19,512 nucleotides of DNA from Chitinophagaceae bacterium (GCA_947481355.1 CANKGM010000014.1:1-19512), one strand, 5' to 3'; positions 1-7,954 are shown, counted from the stretch's first letter. Made by a program: numbers and translations. The notes: a model not told the origin generated them from the sequence alone.

Positions 1-897
1 GAAAGTTCATTGAGTACATCCGATATGGCTGCTCTTGCTTCAAAGGAAGCTATTCAGATGAGTGGAATTGATCCTGAAACTATTGATCAAATTATAGTTG
101 CCCATAACTTCGGAGATATTGTTAAAGGTTCAATACAGTCTGATGCTGTTCCTGCATTGGCTAGTCGTGTTAAGCATTTATTGGGCATAAAAAATCCTAA
201 CTGTATTGCATACGATATTTTATTTGGTTGTCCTGGTTGGTTACAGGGTGTTATTCAAGCAGATGCTTTTTTCAAAGCAGGAATTGCTCACAAAGCATTA
301 ATAATTGGAGCCGAAACCCTTTCTCGTATAATCGATCCTCATGATAGAGATAGTATGATTTTTTCTGATGGTGCTGGAGCTTGTATTCTTGAATACAAAG
401 ATTCCGATGAGCATACAGGATCTGGAATTCTTGGATCAAGTGTTCAATCCCATTGCAATGATGAGGCATATTATATTAACATGGGATGTTCTTATCTGCC
501 TGGTAGCCCTGAAGAGGTGAGGTATATAAAGATGAAAGGTAGAAAAGTATATGAGTATGCAGTTAAGCATGTGCCAATAGCCATGAAAGAATGTCTAGAT
601 AAGAATGGCATTGATATAAAAGACCTTAAAAAAGTATTTATTCATCAAGCGAATGAAAAGATGGATGAGGCCATGATGAATCGATTATATAAATCATACA
701 ATGCTCTTCCACCCGAGTATATTATGCCAATGTCAATTCATTGGTTAGGCAATAGTTCTGTTGCAACCATTCCAACCTTACTGGATTTAGTTTTGCGAGG
801 AAAGCAAGAAGGGCATACCCTTGTAAAGGGGGATGTAGTGTTATTTGCCTCGGTAGGTGCAGGCATGAATATAAATGCTGTGGCGTATAGAATGTAA
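1..897 (+). CDS. 3-oxoacyl-ACP synthase III (FabH-like), 5' end cut by window
   Basis: This is a thiolase-fold condensing enzyme of the KAS III type, which joins an acyl-CoA or acyl-ACP to malonyl-ACP in fatty-acid or related acyl-chain synthesis in the cytoplasm. The frame is open to base 1, so the gene starts upstream. About the first 50-60 residues are missing by comparison with the family, and the TTG at 10 is not a credible start. Numbering from that TTG, the catalytic triad is visible: Cys74 in FGCPGW (family AACSG), His212 in IHQAN, and Asn248 in WLGNSSVATIP. The glycine-rich end (SVGAGMNINAVAYRM) replaces the usual GGGLTWG-type ending. Bacteroidota carry several FabH paralogues, and this variant could serve housekeeping lipid synthesis or a specialised acyl product. 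The family is sure, the exact substrate is not. Confidence 0.9.
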   Translation, partial: ESSLSTSDMAALASKEAIQMSGIDPETIDQIIVAHNFGDIVKGSIQSDAVPALASRVKHLLGIKNPNCIAYDILFGCPGWLQGVIQADAFFKAGIAHKALIIGAETLSRIIDPHDRDSMIFSDGAGACILEYKDSDEHTGSGILGSSVQSHCNDEAYYINMGCSYLPGSPEEVRYIKMKGRKVYEYAVKHVPIAMKECLDKNGIDIKDLKKVFIHQANEKMDEAMMNRLYKSYNALPPEYIMPMSIHWLGNSSVATIPTLLDLVLRGKQEGHTLVKGDVVLFASVGAGMNINAVAYRM

Positions 898-1123
898 TTT
901 TATGTTCTTGCTAATATTTTCATCATGTAATTTTCTTTGTGAGTAAATCTATCCTAAAGCATCTACTGTAATTATTTTCCTGTTTAGAATTCAAGCGATT
1001 TGATGTTAAATTTTTTCGATTCATCAATTCAATAACTTGACTTTCAAATCGTTGTAAAATCCGTGATTGTTATCATTTATTCCCGTCTATGCCATAATTA
1101 GTTTTGCTATTCAAAACATAATT

Positions 1124-1690
1124 ATGAAAAACGAGGCAACAAAATCAACACAAATCTATCAATTCAGCCTATATTTTTGGATGGTTGGTATTAGCCTTGT
1201 TGGACTCACATCGCTCAATAGTTGTTATACTATAAATGGTCTTAAGGCCTCTGGCAATAAGGAAATAAATGCCCGAATCATTGGTAATTATGATATGATT
1301 TTCTTTAAAGATGCAATTTTAAGTGATTTATTAGCATCAAAAAATTATGTAGCGATTACATTATTAAGTAATAAAGAAGTCGCATATCAGGAATTAACGA
1401 GCAACGCTGTCTATACCTATGTTTCTGGTGACACCATTCCCAAAGATAAGATGTCCAAGAGGCCCAATCGTCCAGCGCTGAAAAAGAACATCGGTTATCT
1501 AGAGCGTATTTTACGATTGATACTTGCAATTTTGCTAACGAGTTATTTTATGGCTGGTATTGAAGTTGGTGTGTTGAGTTTGTCCATACTGATTTTCATT
1601 TTAGCCTTAGTGCCCACATCATTATTTGGCTTTTGCCCATTTTATTATTTCTTTGATATAACGACAGGAAGAAGAGGAAATAGTAATTAA
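1124..1690 (+). CDS. Putative lipoprotein with C-terminal DUF2892 membrane domain
   Basis: The protein has 188 residues from ATG 1124; an in-frame TTG at 1067 would only add residues unlike a signal peptide. The N-terminus has a hydrophobic stretch ending in SLNSC (Cys34), which resembles a lipobox, although Asn at -2 is uncommon. Residues about 35-115 form a soluble, unrecognised segment. Residues about 118-185 match the DUF2892 (YgaP-type) pattern: the KKNIGYLERILRL entry, two hydrophobic helices, and the FGFCPFYYFFDITTG exit. The C-terminal half is visibly related to the whole of the next protein (1839-2051), so the two look like tandem paralogues, one carrying an extra exported domain. 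It lies 148 bases upstream of the next gene, which has its own promoter, so it is probably a separate unit responding to similar conditions. Function is unknown; a role in sulfur or redox stress at the membrane is inferred from neighbours only. Confidence 0.7.
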   Translation: MKNEATKSTQIYQFSLYFWMVGISLVGLTSLNSCYTINGLKASGNKEINARIIGNYDMIFFKDAILSDLLASKNYVAITLLSNKEVAYQELTSNAVYTYVSGDTIPKDKMSKRPNRPALKKNIGYLERILRLILAILLTSYFMAGIEVGVLSLSILIFILALVPTSLFGFCPFYYFFDITTGRRGNSN

Positions 1691-1774
1691 ACTAAACGGT
1701 TGAATTGCCACTTACTATTTAGAATTGCCTGTCATTTTTCACTATAGAATAGTCTAATGTTAAAATAGCTCGAA

Positions 1775-1790
1775 TGTGACAAATGTCATA
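1775..1790. promoter_or_regulatory. Crp/Fnr-like operator
   Basis: TGTGACAAATGTCATA contains the perfect palindrome TGACA-AA-TGTCA and matches the TGTGA-N6-TCACA layout of Crp/Fnr-family sites apart from one base in the right half. Its centre (1782.5) lies about 40 bases before the transcription start expected from the TAGCTTTG element at 1812-1819. That is the spacing of a class II activator site. The regulator itself is not in the window. Confidence 0.5.
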
Positions 1791-1811
1791 TACTCTTGAA
1801 AATCGAATAGT

Positions 1812-1819
1812 TAGCTTTG
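1812..1819 (+). promoter_or_regulatory. -7 promoter element TAGCTTTG of the redox operon
   Basis: This is an exact match to the Bacteroidota sigma-ABfr -7 motif TAnnTTTG, ending 19 bases before the ATG of the DUF2892 gene at 1839. No convincing -33 TTG lies at standard spacing; the nearest is at 1796-1798 and is too close. That fits dependence on an activator bound at 1775-1790. Confidence 0.5.
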
Positions 1820-1838
1820 ATCATAAATAAAAAATACT

Positions 1839-2051
1839 ATGAAAAAGAATATTGGATCATCAGATAAATTAGTCCGGGTTTTAATTGCTGCTGTCCTTGT
1901 TGGATTATACTTTTCAGATGTGTTAAGTGGGACGTTGGCAATTGTCTCATTAGTTGCCGCTGGAGTATTACTTTTTACTAGCCTAATCAACTTTTGTCCG
2001 TTGTATTATGTATTGGGGATTAAAACGTGCAAGACAGTTAGCAAATCTTAG
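1839..2051 (+). CDS. DUF2892 (YgaP-type transmembrane domain) protein
   Basis: This 70-residue inner-membrane protein is almost entirely a DUF2892 domain. It has the NIGSSDKLVRVLIAA entry, two hydrophobic helices at about 13-28 and 32-50, and the conserved exit NFCPLYYVLGIKTCK with Cys53 and Cys64. In E. coli YgaP the same membrane domain is joined to a rhodanese domain. Here the rhodanese is the next gene (2081), 29 bases downstream, so the pair is a split version of that arrangement. It is the first gene of a four-gene transcription unit (DUF2892, rhodanese, DUF6132-like, thioredoxin) behind a Crp/Fnr-like site. The precise role is unknown; the membrane part of a persulfide or thiol-handling system is the reasonable inference. 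Confidence 0.85.
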   Translation: MKKNIGSSDKLVRVLIAAVLVGLYFSDVLSGTLAIVSLVAAGVLLFTSLINFCPLYYVLGIKTCKTVSKS

Positions 2052-2080
2052 TTTATTTAATAAATAACAACAGTAATAAT

Positions 2081-2398
2081 ATGTTTGATTTTTTTAAAAC
2101 AATGTTCAAAGAAAAAATGTCGATTGATTATTCTCAACTGAAAAAAAGTGGTGCGCAGATTATCGATGTGCGAACCCCGGGTGAATATAGTGCCGGCCAT
2201 ATTAAAGGGTCTGTAAATATTCCATTGAATAACTTAGCTGCTCACTTGCCCAAGATTTCTCACAGCAAACCCGTTATTACCTGCTGTGCCTCTGGTATGC
2301 GAAGTGCATCTGCCAGACAAATTCTTATGAGTAAAGGGTTTGAAGAAGTGTATAATGGGGGTCCTTGGAGGGTATTAGAACATAAATTAGATTCATGA
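2081..2398 (+). CDS. Single-domain rhodanese (sulfurtransferase)
   Basis: This 105-residue protein is one rhodanese domain after a short charged N-terminal extension. Family signatures are present: IIDVRTPGEYSAGHIKGSVNIPL (residues about 27-49) and the active-site loop CCASGMRS, in which Cys69 is the probable persulfide-forming residue, followed by the Arg and Ser typical of the C-x-x-G-x-R-S loop. Such enzymes move sulfane sulfur from thiosulfate or persulfides to cyanide or protein thiols. There is no signal peptide, so it should act in the cytoplasm. The stop codon overlaps the next start (ATGA at 2395-2398), which implies translational coupling with the membrane protein that follows. The context with DUF2892 and thioredoxin supports a persulfide relay that thioredoxin would reset. 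Confidence 0.92.
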   Translation: MFDFFKTMFKEKMSIDYSQLKKSGAQIIDVRTPGEYSAGHIKGSVNIPLNNLAAHLPKISHSKPVITCCASGMRSASARQILMSKGFEEVYNGGPWRVLEHKLDS

Positions 2399-2616
2399 AA
2401 TATAGTATGAAAGCATTCGTTAAAGAAAATTGGCTCTATTTTACTGGTGGTATAGTTGGCGCTATTGGTGGATTTTTATATTGGAAGTTCGTTGGTTGTT
2501 CTTCCGGCACTTGCCGTATAACTTCCAAGCCGTTAAATAGCACATTGTATTTTGCCATGATGGGAGTGCTGACATTTAGTTTATTTAAGAAAAAAACTGC
2601 ACAACATGACAAGTAG
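2395..2616 (+). CDS. Small two-helix membrane protein, DUF6132-like
   Basis: This is a 73-residue protein with two probable membrane helices (about 13-31 and 50-64) and, between them, the short motif FVGCSSGTCRITSKP holding Cys35 and Cys40. That Cys-Cys motif after a Gly-rich helix is typical of the small Bacteroidota proteins labelled DUF6132 and of YtkD-like membrane stubs next to rhodaneses; the family name is from memory. It overlaps the rhodanese by four bases and the following thioredoxin by eleven (2606-2616), so all three are made from one message. The two cysteines could be a substrate of the neighbouring thioredoxin or rhodanese, which is inference from context. No biochemical role is known to me. 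Confidence 0.75.
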   Translation: MKYSMKAFVKENWLYFTGGIVGAIGGFLYWKFVGCSSGTCRITSKPLNSTLYFAMMGVLTFSLFKKKTAQHDK

Positions 2617-2911
2617 TAATTCTTTCGGTCAACTTATTAATGGGTCTAAACCCGTGCTTGTTGATTTTTTTGCAGAATGGTGTGGCCCATGCAAGATGAT
2701 GGCACCAATATTGCAGGACTTGAAATTAGCCATTGGAGAAAAGGCTACTATTATTAAAATTGATATTGATAAAAATCCTCAAGCAGCTCAATCATACAAT
2801 GTACAGGGTGTCCCAACCTTGATTATTTTTCAACATGGGGTTGTGAAGTGGAGGCAGTCAGGTGTTGTGCCAGCAAAGCATCTTCAGCACGAGCTAGAAA
2901 AGTTGAATTAA
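2606..2911 (+). CDS. trxA: Thioredoxin
   Basis: This is a complete 101-residue cytoplasmic thioredoxin. The active site WCGPC occupies residues 25-29 (Cys26, Cys29). FFAEWCGPCKMMAP and the cis-proline loop VQGVPTLIIF (Pro70) are canonical, and the length is normal for the family. It begins inside the end of the preceding membrane-protein gene, so it is the last gene of the DUF2892-rhodanese-DUF6132 unit. Such operon-borne thioredoxins are usually paralogues of the housekeeping one. Here the likely job is to reduce disulfides or persulfides formed on the rhodanese or on the Cys pair of the small membrane protein. No clear intrinsic terminator follows, and it converges on the alcohol dehydrogenase 62 bases away. 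Confidence 0.93.
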   Translation: MTSSNSFGQLINGSKPVLVDFFAEWCGPCKMMAPILQDLKLAIGEKATIIKIDIDKNPQAAQSYNVQGVPTLIIFQHGVVKWRQSGVVPAKHLQHELEKLN

Positions 2912-2973
2912 CGCTGGGCGCTGCAGATGTGTGTGCTCAATCTTTTAATTATCCAATCGAAATTTCCCTTTAT

Positions 2974-4023
2974 TTAGCTAAGGGTTGATAGGTCTATAAC
3001 AAACCTATACTTGATATCTCCTTTAATCATTCGCTCATAGGCTTCATTGATATAAGAGATTGGGATAATTTCGATATCCGCACTGATATTTTTTTCATGG
3101 CAAAAATCAAGCATCTCCTGCGTTTCTTTTATACCTCCAAACATCGAGCCCATAATACTTCTTCTGTTTTTCAATAATCCCCAGGTTGATATTTTGGGTT
3201 GGTGTTCTGGAAGACCTACTACAATCAACTTTCCATCAAGCCTCAATAGATTTTGGTATGGCATATAGTCATGATCAGCTGAAATGCAGTTTAATACAAC
3301 ATCAAAAGTTGAAGCATACGGGGTTAATGCATCAGTATTAGATGCAAGTATGAAGTGATGTGCCCCAAGGCTGTGGGCTTCTTTAACTTTTGACGGAGAG
3401 GTGCTAATTACAGTTACATCTGCACCTAGTGCCACAGCAAATTTTACACCCATGTGTCCAAGTCCACCTAATCCAACCACAGCTACTTTCATTCCTTCTT
3501 TTACACCTGCAAATTTCAATGGTGAATAGGTAGTAATCCCTGCACAGAGCAATGGTGCAACAGCTGCAAGGTTTTCTGTTTGGTTGACACGTAACACATA
3601 TTTTTCATCCGTAACGATTTCAGAAGAATATCCACCCATTGTTATTACTCCAGATCCATCTCTTTCTTTCGCATTATAGGTGCCCGTTGCGCCGGACTCA
3701 CAATATTGTTCATAATCATCTTTGCAATTTTTGCATGTTCTGCAACTATCTACCATTACACCAACACCCACTGTTTGTCCTACAGTAAATTTTGTGACGC
3801 CAGATCCAACTGCTTTCACTTTTCCAACGATCTCATGTCCTGGAACAACAGGATACATTGACCCACCCCATTCATTGCGAGCAGTATGGATGTCGCTATG
3901 ACAAACCCCGCAATATAAAATTTCTATGTGGACATCATTTGGCTTTAAGTCTCTTCTATTGATTACTAGAGCTGTTAAGGCTGATTTACTGTCTTGTGCT
4001 CCGTATGCTTTTACATTTCCCAT
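2974..4023 (-). CDS. Zinc-dependent NADP(H) alcohol dehydrogenase (CAD/YahK type)
   Basis: This medium-chain dehydrogenase/reductase has 349 residues, full length for the cinnamyl-alcohol-dehydrogenase-like group that reduces aldehydes with NADPH. Catalytic zinc ligands are Cys41 (CGVCHSD), His63 with Glu64 (GHE) and Cys160 (LLCAG). Structural zinc ligands are Cys94, Cys97, Cys100 and Cys108. The Rossmann motif GLGGLGHMG lies at 184-192, and the STSPSK segment after the second strand (about 207-212) favours NADP over NAD. The end (YERMIKGDIKYRFVIDL) is typical. The ATG at 4023 sits just before the first strand. It follows the YHS lipoprotein gene by 13 bases on the same strand and is probably cotranscribed with it. 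A general aldehyde-detoxifying reductase is the likely role; the substrate cannot be read from sequence. Confidence 0.93.
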   Translation of the reverse strand: MGNVKAYGAQDSKSALTALVINRRDLKPNDVHIEILYCGVCHSDIHTARNEWGGSMYPVVPGHEIVGKVKAVGSGVTKFTVGQTVGVGVMVDSCRTCKNCKDDYEQYCESGATGTYNAKERDGSGVITMGGYSSEIVTDEKYVLRVNQTENLAAVAPLLCAGITTYSPLKFAGVKEGMKVAVVGLGGLGHMGVKFAVALGADVTVISTSPSKVKEAHSLGAHHFILASNTDALTPYASTFDVVLNCISADHDYMPYQNLLRLDGKLIVVGLPEHQPKISTWGLLKNRRSIMGSMFGGIKETQEMLDFCHEKNISADIEIIPISYINEAYERMIKGDIKYRFVIDLSTLS

Positions 4024-4036
4024 GGTATATTTTTTA

Positions 4037-4330
4037 TTAATTAGTTTTTCTAGACTTGGTTAAAAATTCTGCTTTACACTCAGGAGAGCAAAATCCATAT
4101 GCTTTACCATTTAGATGGCAAGTATCTGAAATCCCAGCTGTAACAGGCATGCCACATGTCATGTCATGTTTATTTATGACCATTTCAGGAGTGTATTTAG
4201 TTTGTTTAGCATTCTCTTGAATGGTCACGGTATCTTCTCCAGGAACTGCTGCAGTTTTTGTTTCTTCTGTTTGGTTATTGCAGGAAGAAAAGAGTAATAA
4301 TCCCAAAAAAATGGAATAAATGTATTTCAT
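4037..4330 (-). CDS. YHS-domain lipoprotein (metal-binding candidate)
   Basis: The protein has 97 residues from ATG 4330; the longer frame begins with TTG and lacks support. The signal peptide MKYIYSIFLGLLLFSSC ends in a clear lipobox with Cys17, so the mature protein is lipid-anchored outside the cytoplasm. A Thr/Glu-rich linker leads to a YHS domain (residues about 54-92): DMTCGMPV, HLNGKAYGFCSPECKAEF, with Cys59, Cys71, Cys81 and Cys85. YHS domains occur at the ends of copper ATPases and in metal-handling proteins. This one probably binds a soft metal such as copper, which is family inference. It is the first gene of a two-gene unit with the zinc alcohol dehydrogenase and diverges from the large amidohydrolase gene. 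Confidence 0.85.
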   Translation of the reverse strand: MKYIYSIFLGLLLFSSCNNQTEETKTAAVPGEDTVTIQENAKQTKYTPEMVINKHDMTCGMPVTAGISDTCHLNGKAYGFCSPECKAEFLTKSRKTN

Positions 4331-4579
4331 AAGATGAATTGATATTCTATGCAAAGATGCTGAAGATTTTCAGTTTATCGTGAAATTAAAGCTGTATTTA
4401 TTTCAATTAAAACTTGTCCTGTAATTTCATTCTTAACATAAGAATGGTTCTACTTCATTATACAACTGAAATTCGATTTTGTTCGCTTTTAAAAATGTTT
4501 ATAAACGGCGAAATTCTCATTTTAAAATTTATGCCAAATCATATCAATGCAATATCTTGGCCTAAACTAAATTGACGAT

Positions 4580-7500
4580 ATGAAAGCAATAAGGCCCTTT
4601 TTATCTTTATTACTCTTGGCTGCAATGACCATTCATGCTTTTGCACAAAAAGATACTTCGTTTACGCGCTACAAAAACCTTCCGCTTAAGGCAGATCGAA
4701 TGGTTGAACTTAAAACTAACGAGGGCACATGGACATCTGTGGATATGAGTCCAGATGGAAAGACAATTTTATTTGATATGATGGGGGATCTTTATACCAT
4801 TCCATCAGAGGGTGGTAAGGCTACTCAAATAACACGCGGTTTGGCGTTTGATCAACACCCAAGGTTCAGTCCAGATGGGAAAAAGATCTTATTCGTTTCA
4901 GATAAAAGCGGAGCCGAGAATTTATGGTATATCGATACCGAAAAGAAAGATACCGTTCAGCTTACCTCTGAAACCAATCAAAATTTCACTTCAGCAGCTT
5001 GGACACCCGATGGAAATTATATTGTATACTCCAAGGGAAGAAGGGTCAATAAGCTATACATGGTCCACAAGAATGGAGGAAGTGGCACTCAATTGATTGA
5101 TGAGCCGGCATCATTAAAAGTGATTGACCCTGCCTTGAGTGCAGATGGGAAAAAAATATATTACTCCTTCCGTACAGGGTCTTGGAATTATAATGCTCAA
5201 CTTCCTCAGTATGAAATTGGTGTATATGATCGCGATAATGCCAAAAGGACAAAACTTACCACCCGCTATGGATCTGCTTTTACGCCAGTGCTTTCAAAGG
5301 ATGGCAAATGGTTAGTATATGGCACACGATATGAAGATAAAACAGGACTTATATTACGTGATTTACAAACTGGTGATGAAAAATGGTTAGCCTATCCTGT
5401 TCAACGTGATGATCAGGAATCTATTGCCGTTTCAGGCGTACTTCCTGCCATGGCATTTACACCCGACAGCAAATCACTCATAGCTTCATTTGGCGGTAAA
5501 ATCAATAAGATAAATATTGAAAATGGAACTTCGGTAATAATCCCATATGAAGTAGATGGCAAATTAGAACTCGGACCGGAAGTGCTATTCAAGTATCCTA
5601 TTAAAGATACTAGCGCTGCTATGGCAACTCAAATTCGAGATGCAGTGCCTTCTCCTGATGGGAAAAGATTAGCATTCACCGTGTTGAACCGACTCTATGT
5701 TATGGATTATCCAAATGGAACTCCTAAAAGACTAACAGGGAGTGACTTTACAGAGGCACAGCCTTCATGGAGTCCTGATGGTAAAACAATTGTATTTAGT
5801 TCATGGAATGATCATGGTGGATTTATTCATGTTGTTTCATCTGATGGTACTGGATTGCGTGCAATCACCAATACTTCTGGTCTATATCAATCGATGCGTT
5901 ATAGCTTAGACGGATCAAGGATTATATTCATTCAGTCACCTACACAGAAGTTCAAAACTTCATTTGATCCTATATATGATGATGGAGAAGATAATCTCTG
6001 TTGGGTTAGTGCAGCTGGAGGTGATATTCATGTAATTGACAAAACAGGAGGAAGGTATAATCCACATTTTTCTAAAAATGATGATCGCATTTACCTGAAT
6101 ACAGATGGTAGCCTTATTTCTATTAAGTGGGATGGTACTGATCAGAAGACGCATGCAAAAATCAGCGGTATTACGACATTCGGATCAATTGCTATGTATA
6201 AAGGAAAGCCAGTTCCTTCAGATGCATGTATTGTTCCTGAAACACTTGGTGCTGATGAGGCAAAAGAAAATAATCCGCCATCACCTGCAAGTGAAATTTG
6301 GCTTTCCCCTAAAGGTGAGAAGGCAATTGCAAAAGTAAATAACAATATATATGCTGTCACCATTCCTTCAACAGGTAAACCTATAAGTATATCCGTAGCC
6401 GATGCGAGCAGTGCAGAATTTCCCAGTAAAAAACTAACAGAACTAGGTGGTGAATTCCCTTCTTGGTCTGCAGATGGAGAAACAATTCATTGGAGTTTAG
6501 GCGCTGCACATATTGTTTATAATGTTGCTAAAGCAGAAGCCTTTGAGGACAGTCTAAAAGCAGCCAAGAAATTAGCAGAACAAAAATCTGCAACAGATAC
6601 CGCAAGCAAAGCTGCAGAAAAAACGGAGCCTAATAAAGAAAATGCCGAGTATCATCCAGATGAACAATGGGTGAAAGTGTATTATAAGAAAGATATTCCT
6701 GCTTCTTCCATTTTACTTAAAGGCGCACGCATTATTACAATGAATGGGGATGAAGTGATAGCTAAAGGAGATGTGTTGATTGTAAATAACCGCATTAAGT
6801 CGATTGGTAAAAATATAAAGATGCCGGTTGGAACTAAAGTAGTTGACGTGCAAGGAAAGACGATCATTCCTGGTTTTGTCGATGTGCATGCACACATGTG
6901 GCCAAGTTGGGGGATACATAAAAATCAAGTTTGGATCTATGCGGCAAATTTAGCGTATGGAGTAACTACCACAAGAGATCCTCAAACAGCGACCACCGAT
7001 GTGCTTACCTATGCTGATATGGTTGAAGCTGGACAAATGGTAGGCCCGCGCATATATTCAACTGGTCCAGGTGTAGGCTATTGGGCATACAATGTAAAAG
7101 ATTCAAGTCAAGCTGAAAGTATTCTAAAACAGTATAGTAAGTATTATAATACGCAATACATCAAAATGTATTTGACAGGAAATCGTCAGACTAGGCAATG
7201 GATTATTAATGCTGCAAAGAATCAAAAATTGATGCCGACAACAGAAGGCGGGTTGGATTTTAAATTGAACATGACCAATTTATTAGATGGATATCCTGGT
7301 CATGAGCATTCCATTCCAATTTTCCCACTGTATAAAGATGTAACTAAAATTACTGCCGATGCTAAAATGATTGTTACACCTACTTTATTGGTTTCTTATG
7401 GTGGGCCATGGGCAGAGAATTATTATTATGAAAATGATAATCCTTACAGCAATAAAAAACTTCAGTTCTTTACTCCGTATGAGGAACTAGCTCAAAAATC

Positions 7501-7954
7501 TAGAAGACGTGAAACATGGTTTCTTCCGGAAGAGCATGTATTCCAAAAACACGCACAAAGTATGAAGTCTATTGTTGAAGCTGGTGGTATGGTAGGTATT
7601 GGAAGTCATGGTCAGCTTCAAGGATTGGGTTATCATTGGGAAGTATGGGCAATGCAGAGTGGAGGCATGAGAACTATTGATGCATTGAAAGTAGCGACTA
7701 TACTTGGTGCTGAGGGACTTGGATTAGATAAAGATCTAGGTAGTATTGAAGTAGGTAAATTGGCTGATCTTATTATCTTAGATAAAAATCCATTAGAAAA
7801 TATCCGCAACACCAATACTATAAAGTATGTAATGAAAAATGGAAGATTGTATGATGGTAATAATGGTGATCAAGTTGTACCTGAGAAAAAGAAGCTCAAC
7901 AGAGCTGAATGGGAGCAAACTGCTCCCGTAAAAAATACTACAGTAAAAGAGTAG
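4580..7954 (+). CDS. Secreted TolB-type propeller / amidohydrolase fusion
   Basis: This 1124-residue exported protein has a signal peptide at about 1-22 (cut after AFA). Residues about 45-650 hold many PD40/TolB-like propeller blades, recognisable as repeated SPDGK/SADGK/TPDGN turns followed by strand pairs. A lysine/alanine-rich linker (about 656-700) joins them to a metal-dependent amidohydrolase domain (about 715-1095). That domain shows the HxH pair His770/His772 (VDVHAHMW), a candidate bridging Lys862 (YIKMYLTG), His908/His910 (GHEH) and the closing DLGSIEVGKLADLIILDKNPLENI. The position where most amidohydrolases have an Asp ligand reads GIGSHGQLQGLG (His1010), which I believe is usual for this subgroup. 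The family is often labelled imidazolonepropionase-like, and peptide or cyclic-amide hydrolysis outside the cytoplasm is plausible. It is a single-gene unit with a strong terminator just downstream. Confidence 0.92.
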   Translation: MKAIRPFLSLLLLAAMTIHAFAQKDTSFTRYKNLPLKADRMVELKTNEGTWTSVDMSPDGKTILFDMMGDLYTIPSEGGKATQITRGLAFDQHPRFSPDGKKILFVSDKSGAENLWYIDTEKKDTVQLTSETNQNFTSAAWTPDGNYIVYSKGRRVNKLYMVHKNGGSGTQLIDEPASLKVIDPALSADGKKIYYSFRTGSWNYNAQLPQYEIGVYDRDNAKRTKLTTRYGSAFTPVLSKDGKWLVYGTRYEDKTGLILRDLQTGDEKWLAYPVQRDDQESIAVSGVLPAMAFTPDSKSLIASFGGKINKINIENGTSVIIPYEVDGKLELGPEVLFKYPIKDTSAAMATQIRDAVPSPDGKRLAFTVLNRLYVMDYPNGTPKRLTGSDFTEAQPSWSPDGKTIVFSSWNDHGGFIHVVSSDGTGLRAITNTSGLYQSMRYSLDGSRIIFIQSPTQKFKTSFDPIYDDGEDNLCWVSAAGGDIHVIDKTGGRYNPHFSKNDDRIYLNTDGSLISIKWDGTDQKTHAKISGITTFGSIAMYKGKPVPSDACIVPETLGADEAKENNPPSPASEIWLSPKGEKAIAKVNNNIYAVTIPSTGKPISISVADASSAEFPSKKLTELGGEFPSWSADGETIHWSLGAAHIVYNVAKAEAFEDSLKAAKKLAEQKSATDTASKAAEKTEPNKENAEYHPDEQWVKVYYKKDIPASSILLKGARIITMNGDEVIAKGDVLIVNNRIKSIGKNIKMPVGTKVVDVQGKTIIPGFVDVHAHMWPSWGIHKNQVWIYAANLAYGVTTTRDPQTATTDVLTYADMVEAGQMVGPRIYSTGPGVGYWAYNVKDSSQAESILKQYSKYYNTQYIKMYLTGNRQTRQWIINAAKNQKLMPTTEGGLDFKLNMTNLLDGYPGHEHSIPIFPLYKDVTKITADAKMIVTPTLLVSYGGPWAENYYYENDNPYSNKKLQFFTPYEELAQKSRRRETWFLPEEHVFQKHAQSMKSIVEAGGMVGIGSHGQLQGLGYHWEVWAMQSGGMRTIDALKVATILGAEGLGLDKDLGSIEVGKLADLIILDKNPLENIRNTNTIKYVMKNGRLYDGNNGDQVVPEKKKLNRAEWEQTAPVKNTTVKE

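Noticed and set aside
996..1051. CGATTTGA/TCAAATCG inverted repeat before the first lipoprotein gene
   Set aside because: Arms of eight bases separated by 40 bases are expected by chance; no promoter element is placed sensibly around them.
1067..1123. TTG-started extension of the lipoprotein/DUF2892 gene
   Set aside because: It adds 19 residues before a normal ATG that opens the signal-like segment; the ATG at 1124 is the better start.
2966..2984. Terminator between thioredoxin and alcohol dehydrogenase
   Set aside because: CCCTT/AAGGG arms are only five bases long and overlap the dehydrogenase stop; not convincing.
4352..4359. -7 element for the YHS lipoprotein (CATCTTTG on minus)
   Set aside because: One mismatch to TAnnTTTG and no -33 element; chance is likely in AT-rich DNA. 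The same holds for TATCTTGG at 4553-4560 before the amidohydrolase.
6682..6928. Minus-strand reading frames inside the amidohydrolase gene
   Set aside because: They are antisense shadows with no family motifs, inside a strongly supported gene.
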